Positions 13,574-25,842 of a stretch of 64,000 nucleotides of DNA are shown here, piece after piece. This DNA comes from Triplophysa rosa (lineage: Eukaryota; Chordata; Actinopteri; Cypriniformes; Nemacheilidae). Position 1 is the stretch's first letter; each line of letters opens with the position of its first letter. A model generated the notes under the pieces. It saw nothing but the letters and a program-made list of their open reading frames with translations. It made no database searches and was not told the origin of the DNA. The stretch is from the NCBI RefSeq assembly GCF_024868665.1, contig NC_079892.1, forward strand, positions 976,896-1,040,895. The letters are read 5' to 3'. Position numbers and translations under genes: made by a program.

Positions 13574-15500
13574 TAAATGATTTCTACACTTTACGTCCAT
13601 CATTCCCAAATGAAAAACACTTGATCACTCGCTCTCTGGTGTTAATGGATCTGATGGCTTGCTAGGCTGTTGCTATGTGGTGAGTATAGATTTTGCACGG
13701 TTGCTAGGGTATTCTGGGCGTTGTTGGATAACGCACGGGACTCGTGTGTGTGGTCCAGATGATGGGAGCGGAGTGTCACTCTCACCGTGGGCTTTGTTCA
13801 CATCACTATCGCGAAATATGAACAATTACAAGTGATTCCACAGAGATTTGTAAACGTCTCACGAGTCAAACCCAAAAGAGCTTGTGAATGAGCAAACTCT
13901 CACGAGAGGACACACACCAAAGGGCTCATGCTCATGTGGAGGGACGCATGTTTGTTCTGTTGGACTGCGCTGTGTGATCATGTGTGTTTCTGTGTGTTTA
14001 AATGACACGAACACAACTGCTTACTATCGCACTTAACGTCTGTTCCAGTTCACAGAGAGAGCGTCTTTCCCCGGGAGATAACAGCGGGTCGTTGCTTCAT
14101 CTCTTCCCTTCGTCCTGATGGGCATCGACAGCATCATCGTGTCACAATGACCTGAGATCAGTTGTGGAGATCAGCGTTGGGAGGTAACACACTTAAATCA
14201 TGTCGCTTTTCCAGGAAAGGTTTCAAACACATGTGATGTATCACAACCAATGTTGAGAAATAACGGTTGGGTTTATTTCGGTAAACGTGTTTCATTTAAG
14301 TGTCTTCAGAAGAAAAGCACCAATAACATCATCCTCCAAATGGCCAAAATATAGCAAAAAGAGCTTTTTTTTAGTTTTCATGTGAGCGATCTTTCGTGTA
14401 TTTGAATGATGTGTTTGTGTGTGTCAGAATATCGCCGGCGGTCTTATAAACGTTCATTAGCTCTTTGGAAGAAACTGGGATCAGAAGGTCAGATTGATGG
14501 AGATACTGATGTCACATGTCATGTAGATCAACATCCCATGAGTCCTGGTCAGAGGCTGCGTTCACATGACATTCCACATTCACAAGTTCTTTCTGTGTTT
14601 TGTCGTGAATCGTCTTCCGTCAAACTGCCATCCAAGAGCTGGCGGGGGGTTTCGAACACTATTTTGCTTGGAGCTTGTTCGTGGAAAACCTCTCTTAATG
14701 TGTTTCATGAGGGTTTGCGCTCAAAACCCCAACGTTTATAAAGAAGAAACAAAATATAACTCCAGCAAATGTGTGTTTAAACATGGACAGATTGCTCACA
14801 TGTTTCTCTTTTATAGCTCAGGAGATTTGATGAAGTTGTGTCTCATTTAAGCCTCAGATGTTTCTCCTAAAATCGTGGAGGTGAAATCATCTGGATTTGA
14901 GTAAATGTGATGAGAAATGTTTGAGTTGATACTGAGATCTTCAGTAATATTGACTTTTGATGGCAGACGAGACAAATCTGAGCTCAGTTTGACACACTGT
15001 TGACATCTCTTCTCAAACATTTGTGAGATTTCTGAGTCTGGTTTTCTCAGAAGAAATATCTGAGACACACATTTCCATTGCTTTCCATTTATTCTCGTTG
15101 ATGTGTGAAGAGAAATCATTCAGATATTGATTTATTAAGGAAACGCTGTGGGAACATAAGATCCCAGGAGCTCTAGACATAACTACTGACCCTCGGATCT
15201 AATGCTCCTGAAGTCATCGTGTATTAACATCAAAGAAAGCAACTGTACACTCACATCACTTCCACATGACTCAGACATTCTGTTCCATCTAGAAAGTATG
15301 AGATTCTGATTTTTCCACTTCCAACAGCCTACGAGACCACTAAACCACTTTAATACCAGTTGGTCAAAAGAAAAATAACTTTAAACAATGAAGATTTTTC
15401 ACAGACGACAAGTTGATGCTTCATAACGCAGTGATGCATTCTTAAATGTCAAAACACTTCAACCACTGAAGCTTTGAGCCCGAGCCCAGTCTCATCAATG
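13574..15500. other. Intergenic DNA, no gene seen
   Basis: AT-rich DNA with short frames only (for example around 14406-14850 on +). None has a domain, codon pattern or splice context that I could support. Confidence 0.55.
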
Positions 15501-15502
15501 GA

Positions 15503-17940
15503 GTATAAATAACATGCGCGTTGCATTATCATAAAATACGTATGCCAAGGTTCGATTTTGCCTGCATAAATACGCCTATTTTTGCATGCATATGAAACAC
15601 CAATTTAGCGCACGTGCACATTAACCAGCAATTTGTCTTATTAACCTGTCCCCTAACCCAAACCCTAAAGCTAATGTTAGCGTGCGTGCATGTTATAACC
15701 TCTACCCTAACCCAAACCCTAAAGCTAATGTTAGCGTGCGTGCATGTTATAACCTCTACCCTAACCCAAACCCTAAAGCTAATGTTAGCGTGCGTGCATG
15801 TTATAACCTCTACCCTAACCCAAACCCTAAAGCTAATGTTAGCGTGCGTGCATGTTATAACCTCTACCCTAACCCAAACCCTAAAGCTAATGTTAGCGTG
15901 CGTGCATGTTATAACCTCTACCCTAACCCAAACCCTAAAGCTAATGTTAGCGTGCGTGCATGTTATAACCTCTACCCTAACCCAAACCCTAAAGCTAATG
16001 TTAGCGTGCGTGCATGTTATAACCTCTACCCTAACCCAAACCCTAAAGCTAATGTTAGCGTGCGTGCATGTTATAACCTCTACCCTAACCCAAACCCTAA
16101 AGCTAATGTTAGCGTGCGTGCATGTTATAACCTCTACCCTAACCCAAACCCTAAAGCTAATGTTAGCGTGCGTGCATGTTATAACCTCTACCCTAACCCA
16201 AACCCTAAAGCTAATGTTAGCGTGCGTGCATGTTATAACCTCTACCCTAACCCAAACCCTAAAGCTAATGTTAGCGTGCGTGCATGTTATAACCTCTACC
16301 CTAACCCAAACCCTAAAGCTAATGTTAGCGTGCGTGCATGTTATAACCTCTACCCTAACCCAAACCCTAAAGCTAATGTTAGCGTGCGTGCATGTTATAA
16401 CCTCTACCCTAACCCAAACCCTAAAGCTAATGTTAGCGTGCGTGCATGTTATAACCTCTACCCTAACCCAAACCCTAAAGCTAATGTTAGCGTGCGTGCA
16501 TGTTATAACCTCTACCCTAACCCAAACCCTAAAGCTAATGTTAGCGTGCGTGCATGTTATAACCTCTACCCTAACCCAAACCCTAAAGCTAATGTTAGCG
16601 TGCGTGCATGTTATAACCTCTACCCTAACCCAAACCCTAAAGCTAATGTTAGCGTGCGTGCATGTTATAACCTCTACCCTAACCCAAACCCTAAAGCTAA
16701 TGTTAGCGTGCGTGCATGTTATAACCTCTACCCTAACCCAAACCCTAAAGCTAATGTTAGCGTGCGTGCATGTTATAACCTCTACCCTAACCCAAACCCT
16801 AAAGCTAATGTTAGCGTGCGTGCATGTTATAACCTCTACCCTAACCCAAACCCTAAAGCTAATGTTAGCGTGCGTGCATGTTATAACCTCTACCCTAACC
16901 CAAACCCTAAAGCTAATGTTAGCGTGCGTGCATGTTATAACCTCTACCCTAACCCAAACCCTAAAGCTAATGTTAGCGTGCGTGCATGTTATAACCTCTA
17001 CCCTAACCCAAACCCTAAAGCTAATGTTAGCGTGCGTGCATGTTATAACCTCTACCCTAACCCAAACCCTAAAGCTAATGTTAGCGTGCGTGCATGTTAT
17101 AACCTCTACCCTAACCCAAACCCTAAAGCTAATGTTAGCGTGCGTGCATGTTATAACCTCTACCCTAACCCAAACCCTAAAGCTAATGTTAGCGTGCGTG
17201 CATGTTATAACCTCTACCCTAACCCAAACCCTAAAGCTAATGTTAGCGTGCGTGCATGTTATAACCTCTACCCTAACCCAAACCCTAAAGCTAATGTTAG
17301 CGTGCGTGCATGTTATAACCTCTACCCTAACCCAAACCCTAAAGCTAATGTTAGCGTGCGTGCATGTTATAACCTCTACCCTAACCCAAACCCTAAAGCT
17401 AATGTTAGCGTGCGTGCATGTTATAACCTCTACCCTAACCCAAACCCTAAAGCTAATGTTAGCGTGCGTGCATGTTATAACCTCTACCCTAACCCAAACC
17501 CTAAAGCTAATGTTAGCGTGCGTGCATGTTATAACCTCTACCCTAACCCAAACCCTAAAGCTAATGTTAGCGTGCGTGCATGTTATAACCTCTACCCTAA
17601 CCCAAACCCTAAAGCTAATGTTGGCGTGCGTGCATGTTATAACCTCTACCCTAACCCAAACCCTAAAGCTAATGTTAGCGTGCGTGCATGTTATAACCTC
17701 TACCCTAACCCAAACCCTAAAGCTAATGTTGGCGTGCGTGCATGTTATGACCTCTACCCTAACCCAAACCCTAAGCCTAACAGTATTATTTTAGTTATTT
17801 CAGTGTTTCCTCTTCATGTACGTTTCAAACTGGCTGCTCTCCAGCGAGGTGCACGCAAACATGGGCGTATCATATGCACGCAAAATCGAACTTTGGCGTA
17901 CGTATTACACGATAGTGCAACAGCGTGTTATTTATATGCA
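15503..17940. mobile_element. Foldback-like element: inverted arms enclosing a 54-bp minisatellite
   Basis: A left arm (15503-15590) and a right arm (17850-17940) are inverted copies of each other, sharing blocks such as TATAAATAACA, AATACGTA(T/C)GCCAA and GTTCGATTTTGC. I estimate roughly 80 percent identity by eye. Between them lies the 39-unit array annotated separately. This fits a foldback or MITE-type DNA element whose interior became a tandem array. No transposase frame and no clear target duplication were found, so the mobile nature is inference. Confidence 0.6.
15662..17767. repeat. Minisatellite: 39 head-to-tail copies of a 54-bp unit
   Basis: The distance between the first and last ACCCTAA(A)G anchors is 2106 bp, exactly 39 x 54, so there are no indels. 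The unit contains a CCCTAACCC telomere-like motif and the palindromes GCTAATGTTAGC and GTTATAAC. I see only three substitutions in the array, near 17623, 17731 and 17749, all in the last three units. Because 54 is a multiple of three, two frames on + stay open for over 700 codons (18-residue periods); I do not regard them as proteins. Confidence 0.97.
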
Positions 17941-18322
17941 GACCGGGTTGTGAGCCCACACCAGCATACACGTCACAAATGAACCCTGATGTTTGTCTGT
18001 GAGAAGTTCAATAGGAGCTACTGGAGTAAAGTTAATGCTGTTGGACATCTGAAACATTTCCACGTCGTTGTGAAGTAAAGCGTGCCAGTCTGATCCATTC
18101 TCAAAGTAAACATCCATCAGCCGAAAGCTCTTCGTTATCAAAAGTCTCTGTGTGATGTAGATGATATCATGAACGATGAATCTGCACGTGCTGGATTTTG
18201 CTGTGAAATGTAAAATCATTCGTTTGTCACGGTGCCACGCGGATGTTGATGTCCCATAATGCTTTTCATCTGTGCGTCTGGATTATTTAATATCAGCTGT
18301 CAGGTTCAGTGTTATGTAACCG
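17941..18322. other. Short intergenic stretch, no gene seen
   Basis: Unique-looking sequence between two elements. There is a 95-codon minus-strand open frame at 17932-18219 without recognisable features. Confidence 0.5.
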
Positions 18323-18326
18323 TTCA

Positions 18327-18831
18327 CTGTCACGGTTCTCAGGGTGAGACACAGAGACAAGGACAGAGGACCCAAATGCAGACAGCGGGTAAGGGGTTAA
18401 CACAAACTTTAATAATAACTAAAAATACAAAACAAGGACCCACGTGGGGGAACATAACAAAACATAGCAACACGGACAGGAACTAACTAGACTGAAAATA
18501 ATAACATTTGACATGAACACTGTAAACTAAACTAACTACACAACAAGAACTCACCACGAAGACAAACACGACGCAACAGAACAATGAACCAGCACGAGAC
18601 AGAAGACACAAGGGCATTATAAAGGGGACAATCAAGAGGGAGCAGGTGCGGGGCATGAACTAATTAACAAACAATAACGAGGAGACGAAAGGGCGGGAAC
18701 AGAGACGCCACACCGGAGAGTGGAAGACCAACAGGGACAAAACGTCACTCTCCACATAAAACAAGAGGTTCTGTCATGGTTCTGCCACTAGGTCAAGAGA
18801 AGCAAGACAAGGTGGGGCAGAACCATGACAG
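18327..18831. mobile_element. Non-autonomous inverted-repeat element flanked by TTCA
   Basis: The left end reads CTGTCACGGTTCT and the right end is the inverse of CTGTCATGGTTCTGCC. A direct TTCA lies outside each end (18323-18326 and 18832-18835). A further inverted copy of the right end sits about 40 bp inside it (18774-18789), forming a hairpin. The interior is A-rich with no transposase. Superfamily not determined. Confidence 0.65.
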
Positions 18832-18835
18832 TTCA

Positions 18836-19453
18836 CACTTGTGTTATATAAGACTCACTAAAATCTTTATCTTATTTGCACGTGAAATGAAGAGAACAAT
18901 CTATTGAATATGGATTTATGGGTCAGTCTTTGTGTGCTGTGTGTATGAGATCTCATAAAAGTTGACATTTGATTTTAATTTGGTCTGTAACTCTCTGGTC
19001 AGATTTAAGGCATGCTTGTCGGCTCATTCTCGTTTCTTTTGAGCTGTGTGCAAATTCACTAAAAGGTACGGAAGACGTGTTTTTTACCGGTTACATATTG
19101 AAGTCTGAGCACTAGTCAAACTCTAAATAGTCCTCTGAGAGACTTGATGGAAATGTCCTGAAGTCAAACATCAGGATCTGATCAATTTGTGGTTCGATCC
19201 CTCGCCCGCGCCAGTCTTCTCATTATATGTCGAGTCAAAGCACACGGTCTGTTCTTTCTGGGAATGAAGCGGCTTTGTTTCGTGTCCTCGTTCTGATGGG
19301 ACGTTTTGGGCTGTTTTGACCGACTTTGAAATGTGTTGGTGGTGATTTCTACTTTCTCAGTATCTCTGCTGGAGTCTCACAGAAATGAAGAGAATCAGCG
19401 GGACAGTCGCGCGTCCCCGCCATCAGTGATGTTACAGAAACACTTCAACTCAT
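18836..19453. other. Intergenic DNA, no gene seen
   Basis: No exon, RNA gene or repeat that I can name. Confidence 0.5.
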
Positions 19454-19455
19454 TA

Positions 19456-20490
19456 CAGTTTTTCTCAAGGGCTTTGGCTCAGTTCTCGAATGGGACTTTT
19501 TTCTCAAAACAATAAGTTTGGGCACATGTGTGCAAAAGGTTATGTACAATTCTCAACAATATGCACAATAACTAAAAGTAATCCGTTTTAATCAACTAAC
19601 TATATGCTGTCAATCTCTTTAAAACTTCTGAACATTCTTTCACCGTGTGAACCATCCTGTGCAAAATGATCCATTCAGTTATCAAAGTCTATGAGGCATG
19701 CATGTATATTCTGTGAATATCTATGACATGGAAAGTTTGTCATGTCCACTAAACTGGCAAATTGTCTGCCAATTGCTGTAAAACACTGAATACAATCAAG
19801 CAGATTTGTAAGCATCTACTGTACGAGGAGTTTGCCCACAGCACAATCACTGAAAGGATTTGTTCAGCATGGAGATGGAAAGTTTACCACCACAAAATCA
19901 GATGTCTCTGTTAGATGCCATGAATGTGGCTTGTGACGACATTACAGGGACCGTCATCACTGGAGGGCTGCTGGCGCCACTCAAGGAGATTCTCATTATC
20001 ATGTTGTTTACTGTAACATACATAAAACATTTACTGTAAATAGCGAATTTTTCAGTTGACATAACACATTTACACACAAATAAATCTATGTTATAAATCT
20101 TTACTACAGTACTGATTGTTAAATCTTTACCTGTAAGCTTTATAACATTTTTGTGGATTACAGTAAAAAGTCAGTGTCATGAAGTAGAGCATCAATAAAA
20201 TGTGTATATAATCATTTTCCCATGTTGCCATTGTGAAAAAGAATCTAAACATTTTGATTAGTACGACGCGCACGATAATAAAAGCACTTTCTATTTTGGC
20301 GGCACTGGCCAAGTGTCTGACCAAATAACTAGCTTTTGAAGCAAAAACTAAATGCTTTGAATCACGTACTACATTTTGCAGACATGCAATCGAGTTTTGA
20401 TTTTCCGGCAAACGATTGTGACGATTGAACTTACAGTTTAGAGAATGTTAAGTCTCATTGGAGAAATGAGCCAAAGCGACACATTTCTTG
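19456..20490 (+). mobile_element. Decayed Tc1/mariner-like transposon, transposase remnant
   Basis: The left end CAGTTTTTCTCAAGGGCTTTGGCTC follows a TA. The right end near 20455-20490 carries the inverse pattern (GAGCCAAAGC, then TTGAG) in degenerate form. Inside on +, about 19824-19894 encodes a text ending RICSAWRWKVYHH, and 19945-19990 a SRRFS-like piece. These resemble the middle of the same fish transposase family as the copy at 12.1-13.6 kb. Frameshifts and stops show it is dead. The right border is approximate. Confidence 0.5.
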
Positions 20491-21960
20491 AGCTCAGATG
20501 TTATTTCTCTTTAAGAGACCTCGCCGTTCATGTCTGATATTTCTAGGAACTTGAATCTCACAAAGAAAACGTCTGGGTCACCCTTAAAAATCTGTTTTAT
20601 ATTAAAATGAAGCACATTGTTAAGCACAAAAGTGTCTCCCTATTCATCTGATGTGCATATCCAATTCATGTAAATATACAGGATTTTTTATGTATAGCCC
20701 ATACAAAATATATACATTTCTATAAAAATATATTTTATTCAATTTTTTTATTCTATCATTCTATTTGATTCATGGCAATGAAGTTGAAATGGATAATTGA
20801 GAGAGTGTGTGTGTTCAAGGTAAGATGAAGTAGGTCTCAAGAAAAACAGACGAAGTGAAGAGAGAAATGAATATTTCACTTGAAGGAGGAGGAGGGTTGT
20901 CTAATGTCGGTTTTATTCTTTCTCAGCTGCTGAGAGGTTTGTGAAACTGAACTAACTGATGGAGAACTGATGCCCATATAATGATCGTCCACTGGCACCA
21001 GATGGATTTTTAATAATACAGATTTTTCATCGGCCCTCTCTGTGTCGTCAGTTCCAGTTTTACTGTCACATTAAAAGAAGTTCTTGAAGCGTAACTCCAG
21101 ACCAGAATATTATGGAGACCAGGAGAATCATGTGCCAGTAAGCATCTCCATAACCACACATGACACATCCAGACCTGTGAACACATTCTGCATCTTGTTG
21201 TGATTGATTTCCATCGGACCTTTGCATAATCAGTTTATGAATCTGCTAATGTCTTCGTGCACTGGCTTCTATCAAAGTGATAAAAAATTCAAATCACTTT
21301 TCTGACATTTTAGTCTTATATCTTGCTTGCCATATTTTGGATGAATAAATCCTTTACAAAATGGAAGAAAATGCTATGGCTGTTGTTAGGAACTATTTAC
21401 TGTGTTCAATTTATTTGTTAATTGTTCTTTTATTCGAAGAAAACGATCAAATAGCTGAGCTCTCTCTCTCTCAACTGTGGATCATTAAGAAGTTTATTTT
21501 TTACAGTATTTGATTTTGTTAAATAATCTCAAATGTGCTTCATATGATATCATGTAAATTGAGTCACAAATATAATATAACATGACTGGATCAGCCTTCA
21601 AATTTAACCATGCAGAAACAGACATGTAGCGATCACATGTTTCGAACTGCATAGTGCATTTGATCATCTGGGAAAAAACGATTTGATTAATTATGAGCAT
21701 GGACTTTTTTTAATTTAAAATTATTTATAGGCCAGGAATTTTGCATTAGAGATTTTGCTTATTTTGCATTATAATATTCTATTATTTGGGGGTTTTATAT
21801 GATATATGACCCGGTGACCCGGACATGTTCTTGGCAGGTTGGTGAGATTCTCGCGCGCGCTCATGGTTTATGTGACCTGTACTATGTGGGAATGTGTCAA
21901 GGCTTTAGATCCCTACAGTACGTGCCAGTAACACACTGCGGACTTTAGAGGGGGTGGCGA
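20491..21960. other. AT-rich DNA upstream of avpr1a, no gene seen
   Basis: AT-rich with short frames only. From about 21800 it changes into the more GC-rich avpr1a promoter region, with a TCTCGCGCGCGC motif. Confidence 0.5.
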
Positions 21961-22100
21961 CTCGGGGGGGTGGGAGGAGTTATAAGACCGACCGACTTCA
22001 GCTGTTGTTGCTGGTGGGTTTGGCTCGGCGCGTGTGACGCGGGTTTATAAAGCTCGCTGACTTTGAGCACAACCAGAGACAGTTAAGGAGAGACATTTGT
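21961..22100 (+). promoter_or_regulatory. Probable avpr1a core promoter
   Basis: A TATAAA box at 22046-22051 lies in a GC-rich setting, about 300 bp upstream of the receptor start codon. A second TATAA-like motif (GTTATAAG) lies near 21980. Transcription would start around 22075-22085. The position is inferred from motifs only. Confidence 0.5.
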
Positions 22101-22216
22101 AAATGTTTGCGCACTCTTATGGCTTGCACATCTATCCATTCGTCAAATGCTCATTATAAATAGCTAAATATTTATCACAGATAAATGCTCTTAACTCTCT
22201 CTCCATCGGAGGCAAA

Positions 22217-22306
22217 ATGGTGATGGTTCATAACGGCGGAGAGCGCATCGGGTCACCGGCGTCTCCATTTACGCACGGGAAAAGCGCGCCGTTTGCGCAC
22301 TTTTAA
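22217..22306 (+). CDS. Upstream open reading frame (29 codons) in the avpr1a leader
   Basis: An ATG in a purine context (AAAATGG) opens a 29-codon frame that ends at TAA 22304-22306, 37 nt before the receptor ATG at 22344. It is in a different frame from the receptor and would lie in the 5' leader if transcription starts near 22080. Such a frame could lower receptor translation. It has no protein similarity that I can recognise, so the peptide itself may not matter. Confidence 0.45.
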   Translation: MVMVHNGGERIGSPASPFTHGKSAPFAHF

Positions 22307-22343
22307 GCACGTTGGACTACTGTGTATTTCGGGTGGTTTTGCA

Positions 22344-24567
22344 ATGGATGACCTCGGCAATACATCACAAGCCTTTAATTCCTCAGACCCGTTCGGTCGG
22401 GACGAAGAGGTGGCCAAAATCGAGATCGCGGTCCTGAGCGTCACCTTCGTGGTCGCTGTCGTCGGAAACTGCAGCGTCCTGGTGGCCATACACAACACCA
22501 AGAAAAAGACTTCACGCATGCATCTGTTCATTAAACACCTCAGCCTGGCCGATCTGGTGGTCGCGTTTTTCCAAGTGCTCCCACAGCTGTGCTGGGAAAT
22601 CACCTTTCGTTTCTACGGCCCGGATTTTCTGTGCCGAATCGTGAAGCACTTGCAGGTGATGGGCATGTTCGCCTCCACCTATATGATGGTGATGATGACC
22701 CTGGACAGATACATCGCCATCTGTCACCCCCTCAAGACCCTCCAGCAGTCCACCCGGAGGTCTCGCATCATGATCGGAGGCACGTGGGTCGGCAGCCTGG
22801 TCCTCAGTGTCCCCCAATACTTCATCTTTTCTCTCAGCGAGATCAAGGAGGGCTCGGAGGTCTACGACTGCTGGGCGCACTTCATTCAGCCGTGGGGAGT
22901 CCAAGCTTACATCACGTGGATCACCGTGGGCATTTTCCTGGTCCCTGTCATGATATTAATGACCTGTTATGGATTTATCTGTCACAGCATCAGGAAGAAT
23001 ATCAGATATAAAACCAAAAAGACATCAGCTGATGGCGCGTGCAAGAACGGGTTGGTGGGGAAGAGCTCGGTCAGTAGTGTGACCACCATATCCAGAGCAA
23101 AGTTAAGAACCGTGAAAATGACTTTCGTGATTGTGCTGGCTTATATCATCTGCTGGGCTCCGTTCTTCACCGTGCAGATGTGGTCGGTCTGGGACAAAAA
23201 CTTCAAATGGGACGGTAAGAAGTCTTTTAAAGGTTCACGCTAAAATGCAAATTCTGTCACCGTTTATTCACCCTCGTGTCATCTTAAACCTGCACGACTT
23301 TCTGCAGAAGACCCAAAATTGACATTTCTCAAAATATCTTCTTTTGTGTTCCACTAAAGAAAGAGTCACATACAGATTTTGATGTATTTGTTTGTTTGTT
23401 TGTTCAGTAATTGATTGGTTGATTTATTTATGAGGTTTAACAGATTCGTACCTTCAAATAGAAATAACACACTTTAAATATGATTCACACCTTTGTATTT
23501 GAATATATTAGCAGATAACATACCAAAAGCAAACCTTTTTCGATTTCTTCATGCTTAATGTTGTTAATGTACATTTTCACAAAGTCATATTCATCTTGCA
23601 CGATAGAAAGTGAAGATATATTCAGATCTTACATGATAGTGAGCTGCTTTATATGATCTGAACACTTAAAACAGCAAAACATCCAGACAAGACAAGTCCA
23701 AGAAAGACTTAAAAATACAAACATAAAATGATATACAAATGTAGGCCTACAAGCAATGAAAAAATAAAGCACAACTGTGCGAAACCGCAGATGCAATATG
23801 GGTGATAGGATATGTGGTGATACATGCAAAAATAATAGTTAAAGATAGATACTAACAAACCATATTATATATACTGTATATTTATATTAGTTAACAGATC
23901 GTGAAATATCACATTTGTGTGGACATGAACCTCTATTGTGTTAGACATTTGATAGGGTTTGTTAGTGTGACGCATGTGTTTGTTTGTGCGAATAGCAAAC
24001 TGCACCTTTCAGCAGGATTTATGATTTATTCAAACACTATATTCTAGTATGTAAATAAATAAACAACGTCTTATATATAAATCGGACATATTTTCTGATC
24101 AGAAAGTGTTTTGGCTATTTGCACAATATTTGATAATGTGATGAACATAATCTCTCTTAAATGCTTATAACGATCAGGCATGAATCATGAGAGGATTTTA
24201 TCATGCTTACATATACAGTTGTGCAATATTTATTTGACTTGTTTTCAGCAGACCGATACGTGTAAATGACTAAATGCAAAGAAACATAAAAACTTAAAGG
24301 TTTATTAGTGAGGACCTTACATAGATGACTTATCATATTAGACACACACACACGCACGCACACGCACACACGCACGCACGCACGCACGCACGCGCACACA
24401 CACACACAACACACACAAAGACGTACGCACATACACACACACAACGACTGACGCACTACACATACACACACACACACAACAACACAGCACGCACGCACAC
24501 ACACCAACACGCACGGCAGAAGCACCTGCGCCGCACCCACGCACACCACACACCCACAACACACGCA

Positions 24568-24599
<32 letters not shown>

Positions 24600-25235
24600 C
24601 ACACACACACCAGTAAGTTACCAGTAGAAGCACCGTTCCTTGGCTAAACTTAAATGTGACAAAGTTTCATGACCTCTTTAACTAATTCTTTATTTATTCA
24701 AATTGATATACGATAAAATTCAACAAATTCTTTATTCAATACTATTATCATACAATGAAATATCAATCTAAATGAATAATAATGAAATAAATTATAACTA
24801 GTTATATTAGCCACCAGCCAGACCGATCAACAACTGCGGGTCAGACCGCTGACAGTGTGCTTGTGATGTGTCCACTATGCATTCAGTACTGGACTCACAG
24901 AGCGCATGTTTGATGAAATCTGTGTTTTGTCACTGTGTGCAGACTCGGAGAATACCGCCGTGACTCTGTCTGCGCTGTTGGCCAGTCTGAACAGCTGCTG
25001 TAACCCGTGGATCTATATGATCTTCAGCGGTCATCTCCTGCAGGACTTCGCTCACTGTTTCCCCTGCGGACACAAAATCCAGCAGAGCTTCAGGAAAGAG
25101 GACTCGGACAGCAGCATCCGCAGGACCACACTGCTCACCAAAATCACCAACCGCAGCCCCACCTGCAGCTCGGCCACATGGAGAGAACTCGACCAGTCGC
25201 CAAAGATCCACAGGTCAGCTCAGACCCAGACGTAA
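22344..25235 (+). CDS. avpr1a: Arginine vasotocin receptor, V1a type (two coding exons)
   Basis: Class A G-protein-coupled receptor for vasotocin/vasopressin, in the family that couples through Gq to calcium release at the plasma membrane. Coding exons are 22344-23214 and 24943-25235, joined G/AC inside an Asp codon, giving 387 residues. N-glycosylation sites are N6 and N12. TM1 starts near residue 26. Cys97 and Cys176 form the usual extracellular disulfide. DRY is at 121-123, CWAP at 270-273 in TM6, NPWIY at 311-315 in TM7, and likely palmitoylated cysteines at 329 and 332. The single intron after TM6 is the position typical of this family. The text [15 protein letters not shown] and [12 protein letters not shown] marks V1a rather than V2 or the oxytocin type. 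I chose the ATG at 22344 because the in-frame extension upstream begins with TTG. Fish have two V1a paralogs; which one this is cannot be settled here. ppm1h lies downstream, as in human. Confidence 0.95.
23215..24942 (+). other. avpr1a intron with CA/GCAC microsatellite
   Basis: GT-AG intron (donor GTAAGA, acceptor TGTGTGCAG). It is AT-rich apart from a compound (CA)n/(GCAC)n stretch at 24341-24611. No other element is recognised. Confidence 0.85.
24341..24611. repeat. Compound (CA)n/(GCAC)n microsatellite in avpr1a intron
   Basis: Alternating CA and GCAC runs with a few interruptions. Open frames through it are artefacts of the repeat. Confidence 0.95.
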
Positions 25236-25668
25236 CGCCCTGTGGATAAACACTCATAAAACTGGACGCTGACTGATCAATGAAAAGTCCCAGAGGAACG
25301 CCTTCGTTGCGCAGAAGTTACTCTTGAGACTTCATGGAATTTATTCAGTTGTGTTGTATCTGCATCTTAACTCTCAGATGTTTGCCCGAGAGACACACAT
25401 GTATTGATTTCTGTCAGGTAAAGGAATGAAGAGATCAATATGGACAGACGTTTATGAGATCTGTCGTGTCATCGTGACTATTTTTGTCTGTTGTGCGTGG
25501 TGCCAAACATCACAGGTTCCCGTGACTTTCTGTTTGGGAAACGTCGGAAACAAAGCGCAGTAAATCTCTTCGGGACTGTGGTACAATCGTGTTAAGCATT
25601 TATTTTGCCAGCGATTGTTGGCCTCTTACGCCAGAGTCAACCGGACACCTGCTGCCGGTGTTGTACCG

Positions 25669-25842
25669 AAATCTGACTCCCCGTGAGATTTTGACTCCCC
25701 TACTTCTGATTGGTTCACTCACTTAGGATGCTGCTTTGTGATTGGCTCCTATCTCTAAAGCCCGCCCCCACACCTAATCCTAACCCTAACCTTCGTTGGG
25801 GAAAACAGGGGAGTCATAATCTCACGGGGATCAGATTTTGAT
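25669..25842. mobile_element. Small palindromic MITE downstream of avpr1a
   Basis: The left arm contains AAATCTGACTCCCCGTGAG and ACTCCCCT. The right arm carries the inverse (AGGGGAGTCAT, CTCACGGGGATCAGATTTTGA). The arms are about 40 bp and the whole is about 175 bp. It lies some 435 bp past the stop codon, probably inside the avpr1a 3' untranslated region. Confidence 0.65.

Noticed and set aside
15662..17767. CRISPR array or true telomere
   Set aside because: Units are contiguous without unique spacers, and the CCCTAA-like motifs occur once per 54-bp unit rather than as a pure hexamer array.
15614..17982. Repetitive 726- and 766-codon proteins
   Set aside because: Both are translations of the 54-bp minisatellite in two frames. 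There is no signal peptide, splice support or family.
22512..22904. Minus-strand frame across avpr1a exon 1
   Set aside because: It is antisense to an unambiguous receptor exon and reflects its GC-rich codons.
23131..23322. Extension of avpr1a past 23214
   Set aside because: The frame runs into the intron after a good GTAAGA donor. Receptor TM7 is found in the exon at 24943.
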